Assembly (NCBI GenBank): GCA_902773045.1
Contig: CACYDE010000380.1
Location: 1-12,715 of the forward strand
Length of the DNA stretch: 12,715 nucleotides
Origin: an uncultured Ruminococcus sp.
GTDB taxonomy: Bacteria; Bacillota; Clostridia; Oscillospirales; Acutalibacteraceae
Direction of reading: 5' to 3'
The notes under the pieces were generated by a model that did no database searches, was not told the DNA's origin, and saw only the letters and a program-made list of their open reading frames with translations. Below are positions 1-8,296 of the stretch, one piece after another. Position 1 is the stretch's first letter. Every line of letters begins with the position of its first letter. The translations under genes and the position numbers were made by a program.

Positions 1-2
1 AT

Positions 3-3000
3 GTAGACAATATGCTGTATATCAATAAAGAAAAAAGCCAAGAACTGTTCCGTGTGCTTGGACTACAATCATCCAAGGGCGTAAACATCCTTGACTTTGA
101 TAATTCTATTATACACAAAATCCGCAACATTGTCAACAGTGAAAAAGAGGATAACTCAACTTCGGTTCCACCGGAACAGAAGTCAGACGAAACGGAGCTT
201 ATCAATAGCGAAACAAAGGATAAGTTTACGAGCCTTGCTGAAAAGTATTTAACGAATAACCCTACCGTCAGAAACGCATTTGAAAACTCCGACAAGGAGA
301 ATATGCGTCACGATATTGAACGTCTGATGAATGTGATCGTCTCCGATCTGATCTCCGGCAATCTGATGATCGACGATCTCAAAAGAAACGACTTGATCGC
401 ATTTCTGAATGAGTATGATCGAGACACGGAATTACAGCAGAATATTGTTGATACACTGCTGAATAATGTAAATGAAAACTTAACGGAGCTTAAAGAAGCC
501 CGAGAAACGGCAAAGAAGCTCGATATTCCGTTTGTTGATAAACTTGTCGAGGGTGACGATGACGAACCTAATCCATATGTTTACGATGGGTCAATGTCTC
601 CGGAAGATTTTGAGAAATATCAAGAGCGATACTTTGACAGTATTGTCGATGTTTTCTTCCACAATCCCGACACAGGACGCATTGACGAGATATATTACAA
701 TTCCGACGGAAACGACGGAAACGGGCAGTATGTAACGGTGTCATTCGGTTATGATCTTGTGGCAGACGCAAGAGATCATTCCAACACACCCGATGAGTTT
801 TTCAATTATCTGAGCATTCACGGCGAAACTGTTCTTGACAATCGAGGAACAGGCGGTTTTTCGGGCGTTAAAAAGCTCCTTGCAGAAGAAACACCAATAT
901 TTCGTGAATGTACAGAGGAAACAATGGACGGTCTTATCGCTCTTGCAAACGAACATCTGAACAAGGAGCGTCAGATTGAGATCGGCGATAGATATGAATA
1001 TCGTGGCAAGGAATACACGGTCGTATCTTTGGAAGGCGATCATCCCGATGAAGTCAAAGTGTCATATACGGAAACATGGACTCATAATTTCAGCAAAGAA
1101 GAAATCATATCCAACATTTATATTGATACTCTGCTCAATGAGAGCATATATCTCGGTAAAGCAGAAGAGCTTGACAAAGGAACTGACATTTCAGAAAGAG
1201 ATGAAGACGATCTTTTATCGGACATTGACCTCGGTCATATTTCCGACAAGCAGGATACAGCGTGGATAGATCAGCTTGAAAAGGTAGTTGAACAAGCAGA
1301 AAAAGATTTCGATAAAAATTACGGTACAGACACTAAGCCGCAGCCAAAACAAAGCCACCGTAAAAACGCTGTAATTTCAAATGTTTGGAGCGATTTCGAA
1401 TACTTTGATGGAGACGGGCAGAAATTCGGCGTTGCCGAGATTGACAGGCTGATGAAGCTATACGACGATGAAGTGACCGACAGAAAACGTTCGTTTGCCG
1501 AAACAGGCGATTTCTATCCGACGTACTCAATGGAGTTTACGATAGATCTCCCGGACGGTCGTGTTATTGAGGAAAACCGTGAGCTTGGAAACGGTGTCGG
1601 CGGTCTGATAGATTTTCTGAAATCACAGGGAGATACCTACGCTGAAATTATTCCGCAGTTGGAAGAACAGATAGAGCGTGAAAACAAAAAACCGCAGAAA
1701 AGCACAAAGCGGCAGGAGCAACGGGAAAACGAACTGCGGCAGCTTACCTTATCGTTGGACGAGCCACCGAAAGAAGCGACGATTTCAGACGAAAAAGCGG
1801 AGCAGATCAGCAAACCGTCCTTTCAAGGCGGCGAGTCGGATGTATCTGAAACAAAGACGGCAGAGAATAACGCTCCCCTACCGGAGAATGAAAAGGCAGA
1901 TGTATCAATCAACTATAGGATCACAGATGAGCATATCGGCGAGGGTACAAAGTCGGAGCGTTTCAAAAATAATATTGAAGCTATCAAAACGCTGAAAGCA
2001 ATCGAGAGTGAAAACCGCCTTGCAACTCCCGAAGAACAGGAGATACTTGCAAAATACGTCGGTTGGGGCGGTCTTGCGGAGTGCTTTGTTGATCGTCATC
2101 ATGCCAATGCGCAGCTGCGGCATAATCTGACCGACGAAGAATACACTGCGGCGAGAGAATCGACTATGACGGCGTTCTATACTCCTCCGATTGTTATGCA
2201 GGCAATGTATAAAAAGCTCGGTGAAATGGGCTTTGATGGCGGCAAAGTTTTGGAGCCGTCCTGCGGTATAGGTAACTTTATCGGAACTATGCCGGAAGAT
2301 ATGCGGAGCAAAAGCGATGTTCACGCAGTAGAGCTTGACAGCATTTCGGGCAGGATTGCTCAAAAGCTTTATCCTGCTGCGGACGTTCAAGTCAAAGGCT
2401 TTGAAAAAACACGTTTCAACGATAACAGCTTTGATGTAGCTGTCGGCAACGTACCTTTCGGAGATATTTCCGTCCGTGACAGGCAGTACGAAAAGCATAA
2501 TTGGCGTATTCACAATTATTTCTTCGGCAAGTCGCTCGACAAGGTTCGTCCGGGCGGTGTCGTTGCGTTCTTGACTTCACGCTACACTCTTGACAGCAAG
2601 AACAGCACATTCCGTCAATATCTTGCAGAACGTGCCGATCTTCTCGGTGCAGTCAGACTTCCGACAGGGACATTCAGCAAGGCTGCGGGAACAGAGGTAG
2701 TTTCAGACATTATATTCCTGCAAAAGCGTGATACGGTCGGAATGCCCGACGTAGTTCCTGATTGGGTACAGACAGTTCAGCGTGATGACGGCTTCTCTAT
2801 TAACAAGTATTTCGCCGAACACCCCGAAATGGTACTCGGCGAAACACAAGCCGAAAAGGGTATTCACGGCAGACCGGAGATGATCGTTAAGTCGAATGAG
2901 GATATACCGCTTTCTGATCGGCTTGAAAAGGCAATGCAGCATATTGAGGGAACAATTCCCGAACGTACAGCGAAACAGCATGAGCAAGAAATTGAAGTGC

Positions 3001-6000
3001 ACTTTCAAAATGAAGCTGCTGCTCCGGAAAGTCTTCGGAATTACAGTTTGTTTGTACAGGAAGGCAAAGTGTACTTCAAAAAGGACGATCAAGCGACGCT
3101 TTGGACGAAAGGTGCAAAGAGTGAAAGCGTAGCCGAAAGAGCAAAAGCATTTGTCGGCTTGCGTGATATGACGAGAGCAATACTTGACGCTATGGTCAAC
3201 GACTGCTCCAACGCACAGCTTAAAGCAATGCAGCGAGAACTTAATGATCGTTACGACAATTTCAAGGAAAGCTATGGAGTTATTCACAGCAGATATAATC
3301 GCAGTCTGTTTGGAGATGACATAAGCTATCAGCTCGTAGCAGCACTTGAAAGCAAGTACGATCTGAATGTTGACCCTCCGACTTCCGAAAAATCCGATCT
3401 GTTTACAAAGCGCACTATCAGACCGCCGGTCAGAATTACAAGCGTTGATACGGCGCAGGAAGCACTTGCTATTTCAATGTCTGAGCGTGGCAGAGTTGAT
3501 CTTGACTTTATGTCTGCACTTTATGAAGCAGACAAGGAAACCATAATAAACGAGCTGAAAGGGCAGATATTCCCCGTGCCGGAGTTGTCAACCGAAAGCG
3601 AGATCGTATATCAGGAAAAGTCTGAGTATCTGTCGGGCGATATTCGCCAAAAGCTAAACGCCGCAGAAACCGCAGCGCAGACTAATCCTCAATTGTATTC
3701 TGCAAACATAAAAGCATTGAAGGACGTAATGCCCGAACCGCTCAAAGCGGGAGACATTGATGCAAAGATAGGTGCTTCATGGATAGACCCAAAGTATTAC
3801 GAGCAGTTCATGTATGAAACATTCAAAACGCCGCCGATAAATCGCCGTGGTCAGTCATATTACGCTTATGAGAGAATAGAACTGTCATACTCCGAAGCAA
3901 CCAATGCTTACAGCATTTCGCATAAAAGCAACGACAAGTCGGTATTCAGCACGAAAACATTCGGAATGGATATACGTGGCGCAAGTGCTTATGATATTTT
4001 TGAGAATCTTTTGAATTTTAGAGACACAAGAATATATAAGAGTGTTCGAGATGCTGACGGTAAAGAAAAACGTGTTGTTGACCCGGAAAAGACGAAGCTT
4101 GCCGCAAATAAGGCAAAGAAAATACAAGATGCGTTCTCCGAGTGGATTTTCAAAGACCCAGAGCGGCGTGAATATCTTGTGAACAAGTACAACGAGATGT
4201 ACAATTCTATCAGACCGAGAGAGTATGACGGCTCTGCGCTGACGTTCCCCGGCATGAATGCGGAAATAACACTGAGGGAACATCAGAAGGACGCTATTGC
4301 TCATGCAATTTACGGCGGAAACACGCTGTTCGATCACTCGGTCGGAGCGGGCAAGTCGTTTGAGATGATCGCAAGCGTTATGGAGCGAAAACGGCTTGGA
4401 ATATCTAATAAGGCTTTAATGGTTGTTCCGAATCATCTGACAGAGCAGATTGGAGACGATTTTCAAAAACTCTACCCAAACGCAAATATCCTTGTTGCTA
4501 CAAAGAACGATTTTTCAAAAGAAAATCGCCGTGCTCTGATTTCAAAGATCGCAACAGGAGATTACGACGCTATTATTATCGGTCACACGCAGCTCGGCAT
4601 GATTCCTTTATCAAAGGACACACAGGAGAAGTATTTGCAAGAGGAGGTCGAACAGCTCACCTCTGCGATAGCCGAGATGAAGAAGATCGACGGAAAGTCG
4701 TTCGGTGTAAAGGAAGCTGAAAAGCGTAAAAAGAACTTGCAGAAGCAGCTTGACGAGCTTCAGACAAGAAAGGACGATATAGTTACCTTTGAGGAGCTTG
4801 GCGTTGATACGCTTGTCTTGGACGAAGCACATGAGTTTAAGAATCTTCATACTCCAACGAATATGCAGAATGTTTCGGGTATCGGCAGCGCTGCAAGCAA
4901 GAAGGCAAGCGACTTGTATATGAAGTGTCAATTTCTTAACGAAAAGACAGGAAACAAGGGTTTGATTTTCGCAACGGGTACGCCGATCTCGAACAGCGTT
5001 ACGGAGCTTTTCACAATGCAGCGTTATCTGCAAAGTGATGTTCTGAGAGCAAAGCGAATTTCGCATTTCGATCAATGGATAGGAATGTTCGGTCACAAGG
5101 TGACAGACTATCAGATAGACCCGACAGGAAAGAAATTCAAACTGAAAACACGAATTGCAAAGTATACCAACATGACGGAGCTTATGAGTATGTTTAAGTC
5201 GGTAGCCGATATTAAGACTGCCGATATGATGAAGCTCGATGTTCCGGAATGTGAGACTAACATTGTAAACGTTGAACCGACACAGCTTCAGCAGGAGCTT
5301 GTGGACGAGCTGGCATTTCGTGCGGATAAAGTTGAAAATGGTACTGTTGACCCGACTGTTGATAATTTCCTTAAAATAACGAGCGATGGTCGAAAAGTAG
5401 GTCTTGATCCTCGGCTTATTGATCCTTCTCTTGAAGATAATTCCAACACTAAACTTAACAAATGTGTTGAGAATGTCTTCCAAATCTATCATGAAACTGC
5501 GCAGGAGAAACTAACGCAGCTTATCTTCTGTGATCTCGGCGTACCGAATGCCAAGAACTCTTCAAAAACACAATTCAACGATGAAGAAGTTTCTGTTACA
5601 GAAAAAGAGTCATTTGAAGACAGCGGTAATTTCTGCATTTACGATGATATAAAGTCGAAGCTGATCGCAAAAGGTGTAAAGCCCGATGAGATCGCCTTTA
5701 TTCACGATGCGAAGACAGAAGATCAGAAATCAAAGCTGTTTGAAAAGGTAAGAAACGGCGAGGTCAGAGTGCTGTTAGGTTCTACTCCGAAAATGGGAAC
5801 GGGAACCAATATACAGAATCGTCTTGTTGCTCTTCACGACCTCGATGTTCCATGGCGTCCTGCCGATTTGGAACAAAGGCTCGGACGTATGGTTAGACAA
5901 GGCAACATGAATAAGGATGTCAAGCTGTTCAGATATGTCACAAAAGGAACTTTTGATGCGTATTCATATCAAACTCTTGAAAATAAACAGCGTTACATTG

Positions 6001-6887
6001 CACAGCTCTACACTGGCAATTCGAGAACGTGCGAAGACGTAGATCAGCAGTCGCTTAGCTACTCGGAAATCAAAACGCTCTGCACAGGCGACGAACGTCT
6101 GAAAGAGGTCATGCAGCTTGACAACGATATTGCAAATCTATCGGCTTTGAAGCGAGATCACACCAATACTGTTTACGAAATGCAGGATAAGGTGAAGCTC
6201 TTCCAAAAAGACAAGGCAAAAATGGAAAACGGTATCGAGGGTGTAAAGAAAGATTTGGCAATATGTGCAGACCTTCCAAAAGACCCCGAAACGGGCGGAA
6301 TAGCGTTTGAGATCAAGATAGACGGCATTACATACACCGACAAAACCGAAGCTGCAAAACAGCTTGAGCGTGTGTTCAAACGAGCGCAAGGGGAGCTTGT
6401 ACACGGCGAAGAGGTCAAGCTTGCCACTATGTACGGATTCGATGTCAAGGTGAAATTCTCGCAGCATTGGGAGGATTTCAGAGCAGCCGTGAGTGGTAAT
6501 GCGGATTATTCGCTGAGGTTTTCCGAAAGCAGTCAGCCGACAAATATCAAAAGATTGATTAATGTTTTTGACGGTATGCAGCAGAATTTACAGAACAGAC
6601 AGGATATGCTTGCAAGGCAGACCGCCGAAGCGAATGAAGCACAACAGATAGCAAACACGCCGTTTCCGAAAGACAGTGAGCTTGCCGAAAAAATCACACG
6701 GAGAGATTCGCTTAAAACTGTGCTGCAGGCAGAACAAGCTGCAAAAGCCGCAGAAGGCAAGGACAAACCGCAGACGTTCCACTTCTCGGTTGCGGAGCTT
6801 AAACGGAACAGCAGAAAGGTAGCTCAGACGAAAGCAACCGACAGCGATAGAGGGCAGCGTAAAAATTCGGAGATTGAGCAAAATTAA
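3..6887 (+). CDS. Giant DNA N6-methylase / SNF2-type helicase polyvalent protein (5' end outside window)
   Basis: Residues are numbered from the ATG at 12. The frame is open to the left edge and no ribosome site precedes that ATG, so the N-terminus is probably missing; 2291 residues are visible. Residues 1-640 are acidic, not confidently recognised, and resemble the accessory domains of large polyvalent mobile-element proteins. A methylase domain follows (about 640-920): SAM-binding motif I VLEPSCGIGNF at 746-756 and catalytic motif IV as NVPF at 813-816, where NPPF/Y is usual. Then comes a superfamily 2 helicase: Walker A VGAGKS (1444-1449), a coiled-coil insertion (about 1530-1595), DEAH (1604-1607), ATGTP (1654-1658) and motif VI QRLGRMVRQG (1955-1964). 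The C-terminus is helical and ends in a basic motif starting QTFHFS at 2254. Such fusions are common on Clostridia ICEs; a role in protecting or processing transferred DNA is inferred. The residues for both activities look intact except the motif IV variant. Confidence 0.5.
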   Translation, partial: VDNMLYINKEKSQELFRVLGLQSSKGVNILDFDNSIIHKIRNIVNSEKEDNSTSVPPEQKSDETELINSETKDKFTSLAEKYLTNNPTVRNAFENSDKENMRHDIERLMNVIVSDLISGNLMIDDLKRNDLIAFLNEYDRDTELQQNIVDTLLNNVNENLTELKEARETAKKLDIPFVDKLVEGDDDEPNPYVYDGSMSPEDFEKYQERYFDSIVDVFFHNPDTGRIDEIYYNSDGNDGNGQYVTVSFGYDLVADARDHSNTPDEFFNYLSIHGETVLDNRGTGGFSGVKKLLAEETPIFRECTEETMDGLIALANEHLNKERQIEIGDRYEYRGKEYTVVSLEGDHPDEVKVSYTETWTHNFSKEEIISNIYIDTLLNESIYLGKAEELDKGTDISERDEDDLLSDIDLGHISDKQDTAWIDQLEKVVEQAEKDFDKNYGTDTKPQPKQSHRKNAVISNVWSDFEYFDGDGQKFGVAEIDRLMKLYDDEVTDRKRSFAETGDFYPTYSMEFTIDLPDGRVIEENRELGNGVGGLIDFLKSQGDTYAEIIPQLEEQIERENKKPQKSTKRQEQRENELRQLTLSLDEPPKEATISDEKAEQISKPSFQGGESDVSETKTAENNAPLPENEKADVSINYRITDEHIGEGTKSERFKNNIEAIKTLKAIESENRLATPEEQEILAKYVGWGGLAECFVDRHHANAQLRHNLTDEEYTAARESTMTAFYTPPIVMQAMYKKLGEMGFDGGKVLEPSCGIGNFIGTMPEDMRSKSDVHAVELDSISGRIAQKLYPAADVQVKGFEKTRFNDNSFDVAVGNVPFGDISVRDRQYEKHNWRIHNYFFGKSLDKVRPGGVVAFLTSRYTLDSKNSTFRQYLAERADLLGAVRLPTGTFSKAAGTEVVSDIIFLQKRDTVGMPDVVPDWVQTVQRDDGFSINKYFAEHPEMVLGETQAEKGIHGRPEMIVKSNEDIPLSDRLEKAMQHIEGTIPERTAKQHEQEIEVHFQNEAAAPESLRNYSLFVQEGKVYFKKDDQATLWTKGAKSESVAERAKAFVGLRDMTRAILDAMVNDCSNAQLKAMQRELNDRYDNFKESYGVIHSRYNRSLFGDDISYQLVAALESKYDLNVDPPTSEKSDLFTKRTIRPPVRITSVDTAQEALAISMSERGRVDLDFMSALYEADKETIINELKGQIFPVPELSTESEIVYQEKSEYLSGDIRQKLNAAETAAQTNPQLYSANIKALKDVMPEPLKAGDIDAKIGASWIDPKYYEQFMYETFKTPPINRRGQSYYAYERIELSYSEATNAYSISHKSNDKSVFSTKTFGMDIRGASAYDIFENLLNFRDTRIYKSVRDADGKEKRVVDPEKTKLAANKAKKIQDAFSEWIFKDPERREYLVNKYNEMYNSIRPREYDGSALTFPGMNAEITLREHQKDAIAHAIYGGNTLFDHSVGAGKSFEMIASVMERKRLGISNKALMVVPNHLTEQIGDDFQKLYPNANILVATKNDFSKENRRALISKIATGDYDAIIIGHTQLGMIPLSKDTQEKYLQEEVEQLTSAIAEMKKIDGKSFGVKEAEKRKKNLQKQLDELQTRKDDIVTFEELGVDTLVLDEAHEFKNLHTPTNMQNVSGIGSAASKKASDLYMKCQFLNEKTGNKGLIFATGTPISNSVTELFTMQRYLQSDVLRAKRISHFDQWIGMFGHKVTDYQIDPTGKKFKLKTRIAKYTNMTELMSMFKSVADIKTADMMKLDVPECETNIVNVEPTQLQQELVDELAFRADKVENGTVDPTVDNFLKITSDGRKVGLDPRLIDPSLEDNSNTKLNKCVENVFQIYHETAQEKLTQLIFCDLGVPNAKNSSKTQFNDEEVSVTEKESFEDSGNFCIYDDIKSKLIAKGVKPDEIAFIHDAKTEDQKSKLFEKVRNGEVRVLLGSTPKMGTGTNIQNRLVALHDLDVPWRPADLEQRLGRMVRQGNMNKDVKLFRYVTKGTFDAYSYQTLENKQRYIAQLYTGNSRTCEDVDQQSLSYSEIKTLCTGDERLKEVMQLDNDIANLSALKRDHTNTVYEMQDKVKLFQKDKAKMENGIEGVKKDLAICADLPKDPETGGIAFEIKIDGITYTDKTEAAKQLERVFKRAQGELVHGEEVKLATMYGFDVKVKFSQHWEDFRAAVSGNADYSLRFSESSQPTNIKRLINVFDGMQQNLQNRQDMLARQTAEANEAQQIANTPFPKDSELAEKITRRDSLKTVLQAEQAAKAAEGKDKPQTFHFSVAELKRNSRKVAQTKATDSDRGQRKNSEIEQN
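157..184. repeat. Palindromic repeat, copy 1 (in-frame inside the methylase/helicase gene)
   Basis: The arms are ACTTCGGTTCC (159-169) and GGAACAGAAGT (173-183) around a 3-nt loop ACC, giving an 11-bp stem with one mismatch. It is read as STSVPPEQKS near residues 49-58. This is the most diverged member of a four-copy family in the window (others at 6892, 7169 and 9185). The arm sequence ACTTC...GGAACAGAAGT and the reading phase ACT TCN GTT CCA are shared with the parB copy. Confidence 0.5.
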
Positions 6888-6891
6888 AAAA

Positions 6892-6924
6892 TCCAACTTC
6901 GTGTCCAATGGATACGAAGTTGGA
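6892..6924. repeat. Palindromic repeat, copy 2 / hairpin terminator-like for the minus strand
   Basis: The arms are TCCAACTTCGTGTCC (6892-6906) and GGATACGAAGTTGGA (6910-6924) with loop AAT, a 15-bp stem with one G-T type mismatch. It begins five bases after the TAA of the giant gene. On the minus strand it is followed by TTTTTTAATTTT, as in an intrinsic terminator; on the plus strand no T-run follows. It could be a backstop terminator for the minus-strand operon, or simply a mobile palindrome. Confidence 0.5.
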
Positions 6925-7051
6925 GAAAGAAAATAGCGAAATAGAAAAATCCAAAGCAAGAAAATGCGAACAAAAAGCGTGCAAAGAAGCACTCAATCTA
7001 TTAACGATAAACACTCCCGACTATATTGTTAGGGAGCATTTTAAATTATGA
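6908..7051 (+). CDS. Doubtful 47-aa ORF starting inside palindrome copy 2
   Basis: Reading from the ATG at 6908 gives a 47-residue, lysine- and glutamate-rich peptide that begins MDTKLEKENSEIEK and ends INTPDYIVREHFKL. The frame is open upstream to a stop at 6875-6877 and there reads PTSCP, so palindrome copy 2 is read in the same phase (PTS-P-DTKLE) as in parB. No ribosome site precedes the ATG. The C-terminal half has protein-like composition, so it may be the remnant of a small gene whose 5' part was replaced by the palindrome. No family recognised; it could be non-coding. Confidence 0.5.
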   Translation: MDTKLEKENSEIEKSKARKCEQKACKEALNLLTINTPDYIVREHFKL

Positions 7052-7164
7052 AAATTCGCTGCGAATGTTTTTTATGCAGAAGGTATTATTTCCCAAAAAA
7101 TACGATAAATGTGCTTAAATCGGCTCACAGTGCAAACAACGGGTATTTTTTCGAACGGATAAAA

Positions 7165-7213
7165 AAGGATCTGCGGCAACTTCGTGTCCAATGGAACAGA
7201 AGTTGCCGCAGAT
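7165..7213 (-). terminator. Intrinsic terminator of the parA operon, built on palindrome copy 3
   Basis: The outer arms ATCTGCGGCAACTTC (7169-7183) and GAAGTTGCCGCAGAT (7199-7213) pair perfectly over 15 bp. The inner part contains the 29-nt palindrome core (7177-7205), identical to 9186-9214. Read on the minus strand the hairpin is followed by CC and TTTTTT, and it lies about 35 nt past the stop of the last operon gene (7249). This fits a rho-independent terminator for the leftward operon. The plus-strand exit has only a weak, interrupted T-run. Confidence 0.5.
7169..7213. repeat. Palindromic repeat, copy 3
   Basis: The core from CAACTTCGTGTCC (7177-7189) through AAT to GGAACAGAAGTTG (7193-7205) is base-for-base identical to the core inside parB (9186-9214). 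In this copy the stem is extended by further complementary bases (ATCTGCGG/CCGCAGAT), while three bases near the loop are unpaired. Confidence 0.5.
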
Positions 7214-7248
7214 TGTTTATATATAGGAGAGTTATGACGTAATAGCAA

Positions 7249-8271
7249 TCATTTCTGCGAATTACTGTCCTTTTTCTTTTTCAGCAAGAAAAAAGCTGCA
7301 CCACAAATTACAACAACCACTGCTATTATTATCACACTATTGTTAGTGGACGAAACGGGTTTATCTTCCGGATAACTGTTTGCGGTGTACGATTCATCTT
7401 CCGGAGAAGATCCGGAAGATGATTTCATAGCGTCGACCGCACTTGCGATTTCCGGAGTTACAGCCGGATTATCTGTATCATACCGGCTTGTGATATCACC
7501 ATTATCTTCTTTTTTTACATCGGGAACAAACGAACTTGTGGATTCGCTGTTTGTCGATGAACTCCGGGTCTTATCCTCATTGTTTGATTCGTTGTTTTCA
7601 GTGGCTTTATCGGCGTTTCCGTTATTACCGCCGTTGCTGCCGCCGCTGTTACCTCCGCTGTTGCCGCCGTTGCTGCCGCCGTTGCCGCCGGATCCGTCTC
7701 CATCGTCATTATCATCGTCCAAATAATCAAAATCAAGAAGACGAGGGTAAACTCCTAAAACTTCATTGGTATCGTTATCATAGAGCGTGAAATTTTCGGC
7801 GTCTTCTCGAAAATAACCATAAAAGGTTTCATGGTTTTCTTCCAGTCCCATTTCCCAAACGCCATTTTTATAATCCCTATAACTAAATTCGTAACCTTGA
7901 AGCAAAGAGTTTTTATATTTATCAATTTTTTTTGCTTTTTCATAATCGAAATCAAACTGTTCATAAAACTGTTTTGTATCGATTTCGCCGTTGTAAAGTT
8001 GTTCCAATAAGTCATCGTCACAAACTAAAATTTGTGCTTCGATTCTCATATATAATGTAGCAGCAAGCGGATTATCCCTAATTGGCACTTTGCTTCTTGT
8101 TTGTCGCCAAAAGTAACGTTTAAAATCATTATTCCAATTAATTTCAAAAAGCTCATCGGTTATCTCCTTACGCTGTTCATCGGTGACAGCAGCATTTGCG
8201 CGAACAGCCGTTGTTGAAAGGATAAGTACCGGCAGCACCATGACCGATATTATTATCTTCAAGATCTTCAT
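7249..8271 (-). CDS. Secreted, C-terminally membrane-anchored protein of unknown function
   Basis: This is a 340-residue protein. The start at 8271 is chosen because GGAGG lies 8 nt upstream (8280-8284) and the product then begins with a signal peptide: K2/K5, a hydrophobic core at 6-23, and a likely cleavage after ANA (25-27). The ectodomain (about 29-188) is charged and rich in Tyr, Phe and Asp, and I recognise no family. It is followed by a Gly/Asn/Ser linker (190-220), a Ser/Glu/Asp-rich stalk, one membrane segment (about 312-330) and a KKKK stop-transfer tail. No LPXTG is visible, so the anchor is the membrane helix. It is the last gene of the parA operon, 25 nt after the TnpV-like gene. 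An exposed protein on a conjugative element could act in cell contact, entry exclusion or adhesion; that is inference only. Confidence 0.5.
   Translation of the reverse strand: MKILKIIISVMVLPVLILSTTAVRANAAVTDEQRKEITDELFEINWNNDFKRYFWRQTRSKVPIRDNPLAATLYMRIEAQILVCDDDLLEQLYNGEIDTKQFYEQFDFDYEKAKKIDKYKNSLLQGYEFSYRDYKNGVWEMGLEENHETFYGYFREDAENFTLYDNDTNEVLGVYPRLLDFDYLDDDNDDGDGSGGNGGSNGGNSGGNSGGSNGGNNGNADKATENNESNNEDKTRSSSTNSESTSSFVPDVKKEDNGDITSRYDTDNPAVTPEIASAVDAMKSSSGSSPEDESYTANSYPEDKPVSSTNNSVIIIAVVVVICGAAFFLLKKKKDSNSQK
7394..7422. repeat. Perfect 12-bp inverted repeat inside the secreted-protein gene
   Basis: TCATCTTCCGGA (7394-7405) and its exact complement TCCGGAAGATGA (7411-7422) flank a 5-nt spacer, within codons for the Ser/Pro/Glu/Asp stalk. 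The core TCTTCCGGA recurs near 7364. It has no T-run and is probably not a terminator. It may be a by-product of repeated Ser-Pro-Glu-Asp codons or an RNA hairpin. Confidence 0.5.
7618..7691. repeat. Short tandem repeat coding for the Gly/Asn/Ser linker
   Basis: The plus strand carries runs of CCGCCGTTGCTG and CCGCCGCTGTTA in 9- and 18-nt steps, encoding on the minus strand repeated GGN and GGS tripeptides (residues 193-216 of the secreted protein). Such tracts change length easily by slippage, so linker length may vary between strains. Confidence 0.5.
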
Positions 8272-8296
8272 TGTACAAACCTCCAAATTCATGTGA

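Larger units (their letters stand above)
6888..7248. other. Gene-poor junction between two converging units
   Basis: This 361-nt stretch lies between the stop of the giant plus-strand gene and the stop of the minus-strand operon. It holds two copies of the palindromic repeat (6892-6924 and 7169-7213), both followed by T-runs when read on the minus strand, and a weak hairpin ACTCCC/GGGAG(C) around 7004-7036. It also holds two small plus-strand ORFs (6908-7051 and 7048-7242) of doubtful reality that overlap by ATGA. I see no tRNA, integrase, attachment site or recognisable protein here. Confidence 0.5.

Noticed and set aside
1905..2513. 202-codon minus-strand ORF
   Set aside because: It lies antisense to the methylase motif I and IV region of the giant gene; it is a shadow of the coding frame.
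4611..5492. 293-codon minus-strand ORF inside the giant gene
   Set aside because: It is antisense to the conserved helicase motifs DEAH and ATGTP, the peptide has low-quality Cys/His/Leu-rich composition, and there is no ribosome site.
7048..7242. 64-codon plus-strand ORF as a confident gene
   Set aside because: It runs through palindrome copy 3 and its terminator stem in a phase not used by the other copies, and its Arg/Cys-rich composition is unlike a folded protein. It is kept only as a question in the findings.
7385..7726. Plus-strand ORF with a Pro/Leu-rich repeat (LLPPLLPP)
   Set aside because: It is the antisense reading of the Gly/Asn linker of the secreted protein, whose signal peptide, ribosome site and membrane anchor show the true strand.
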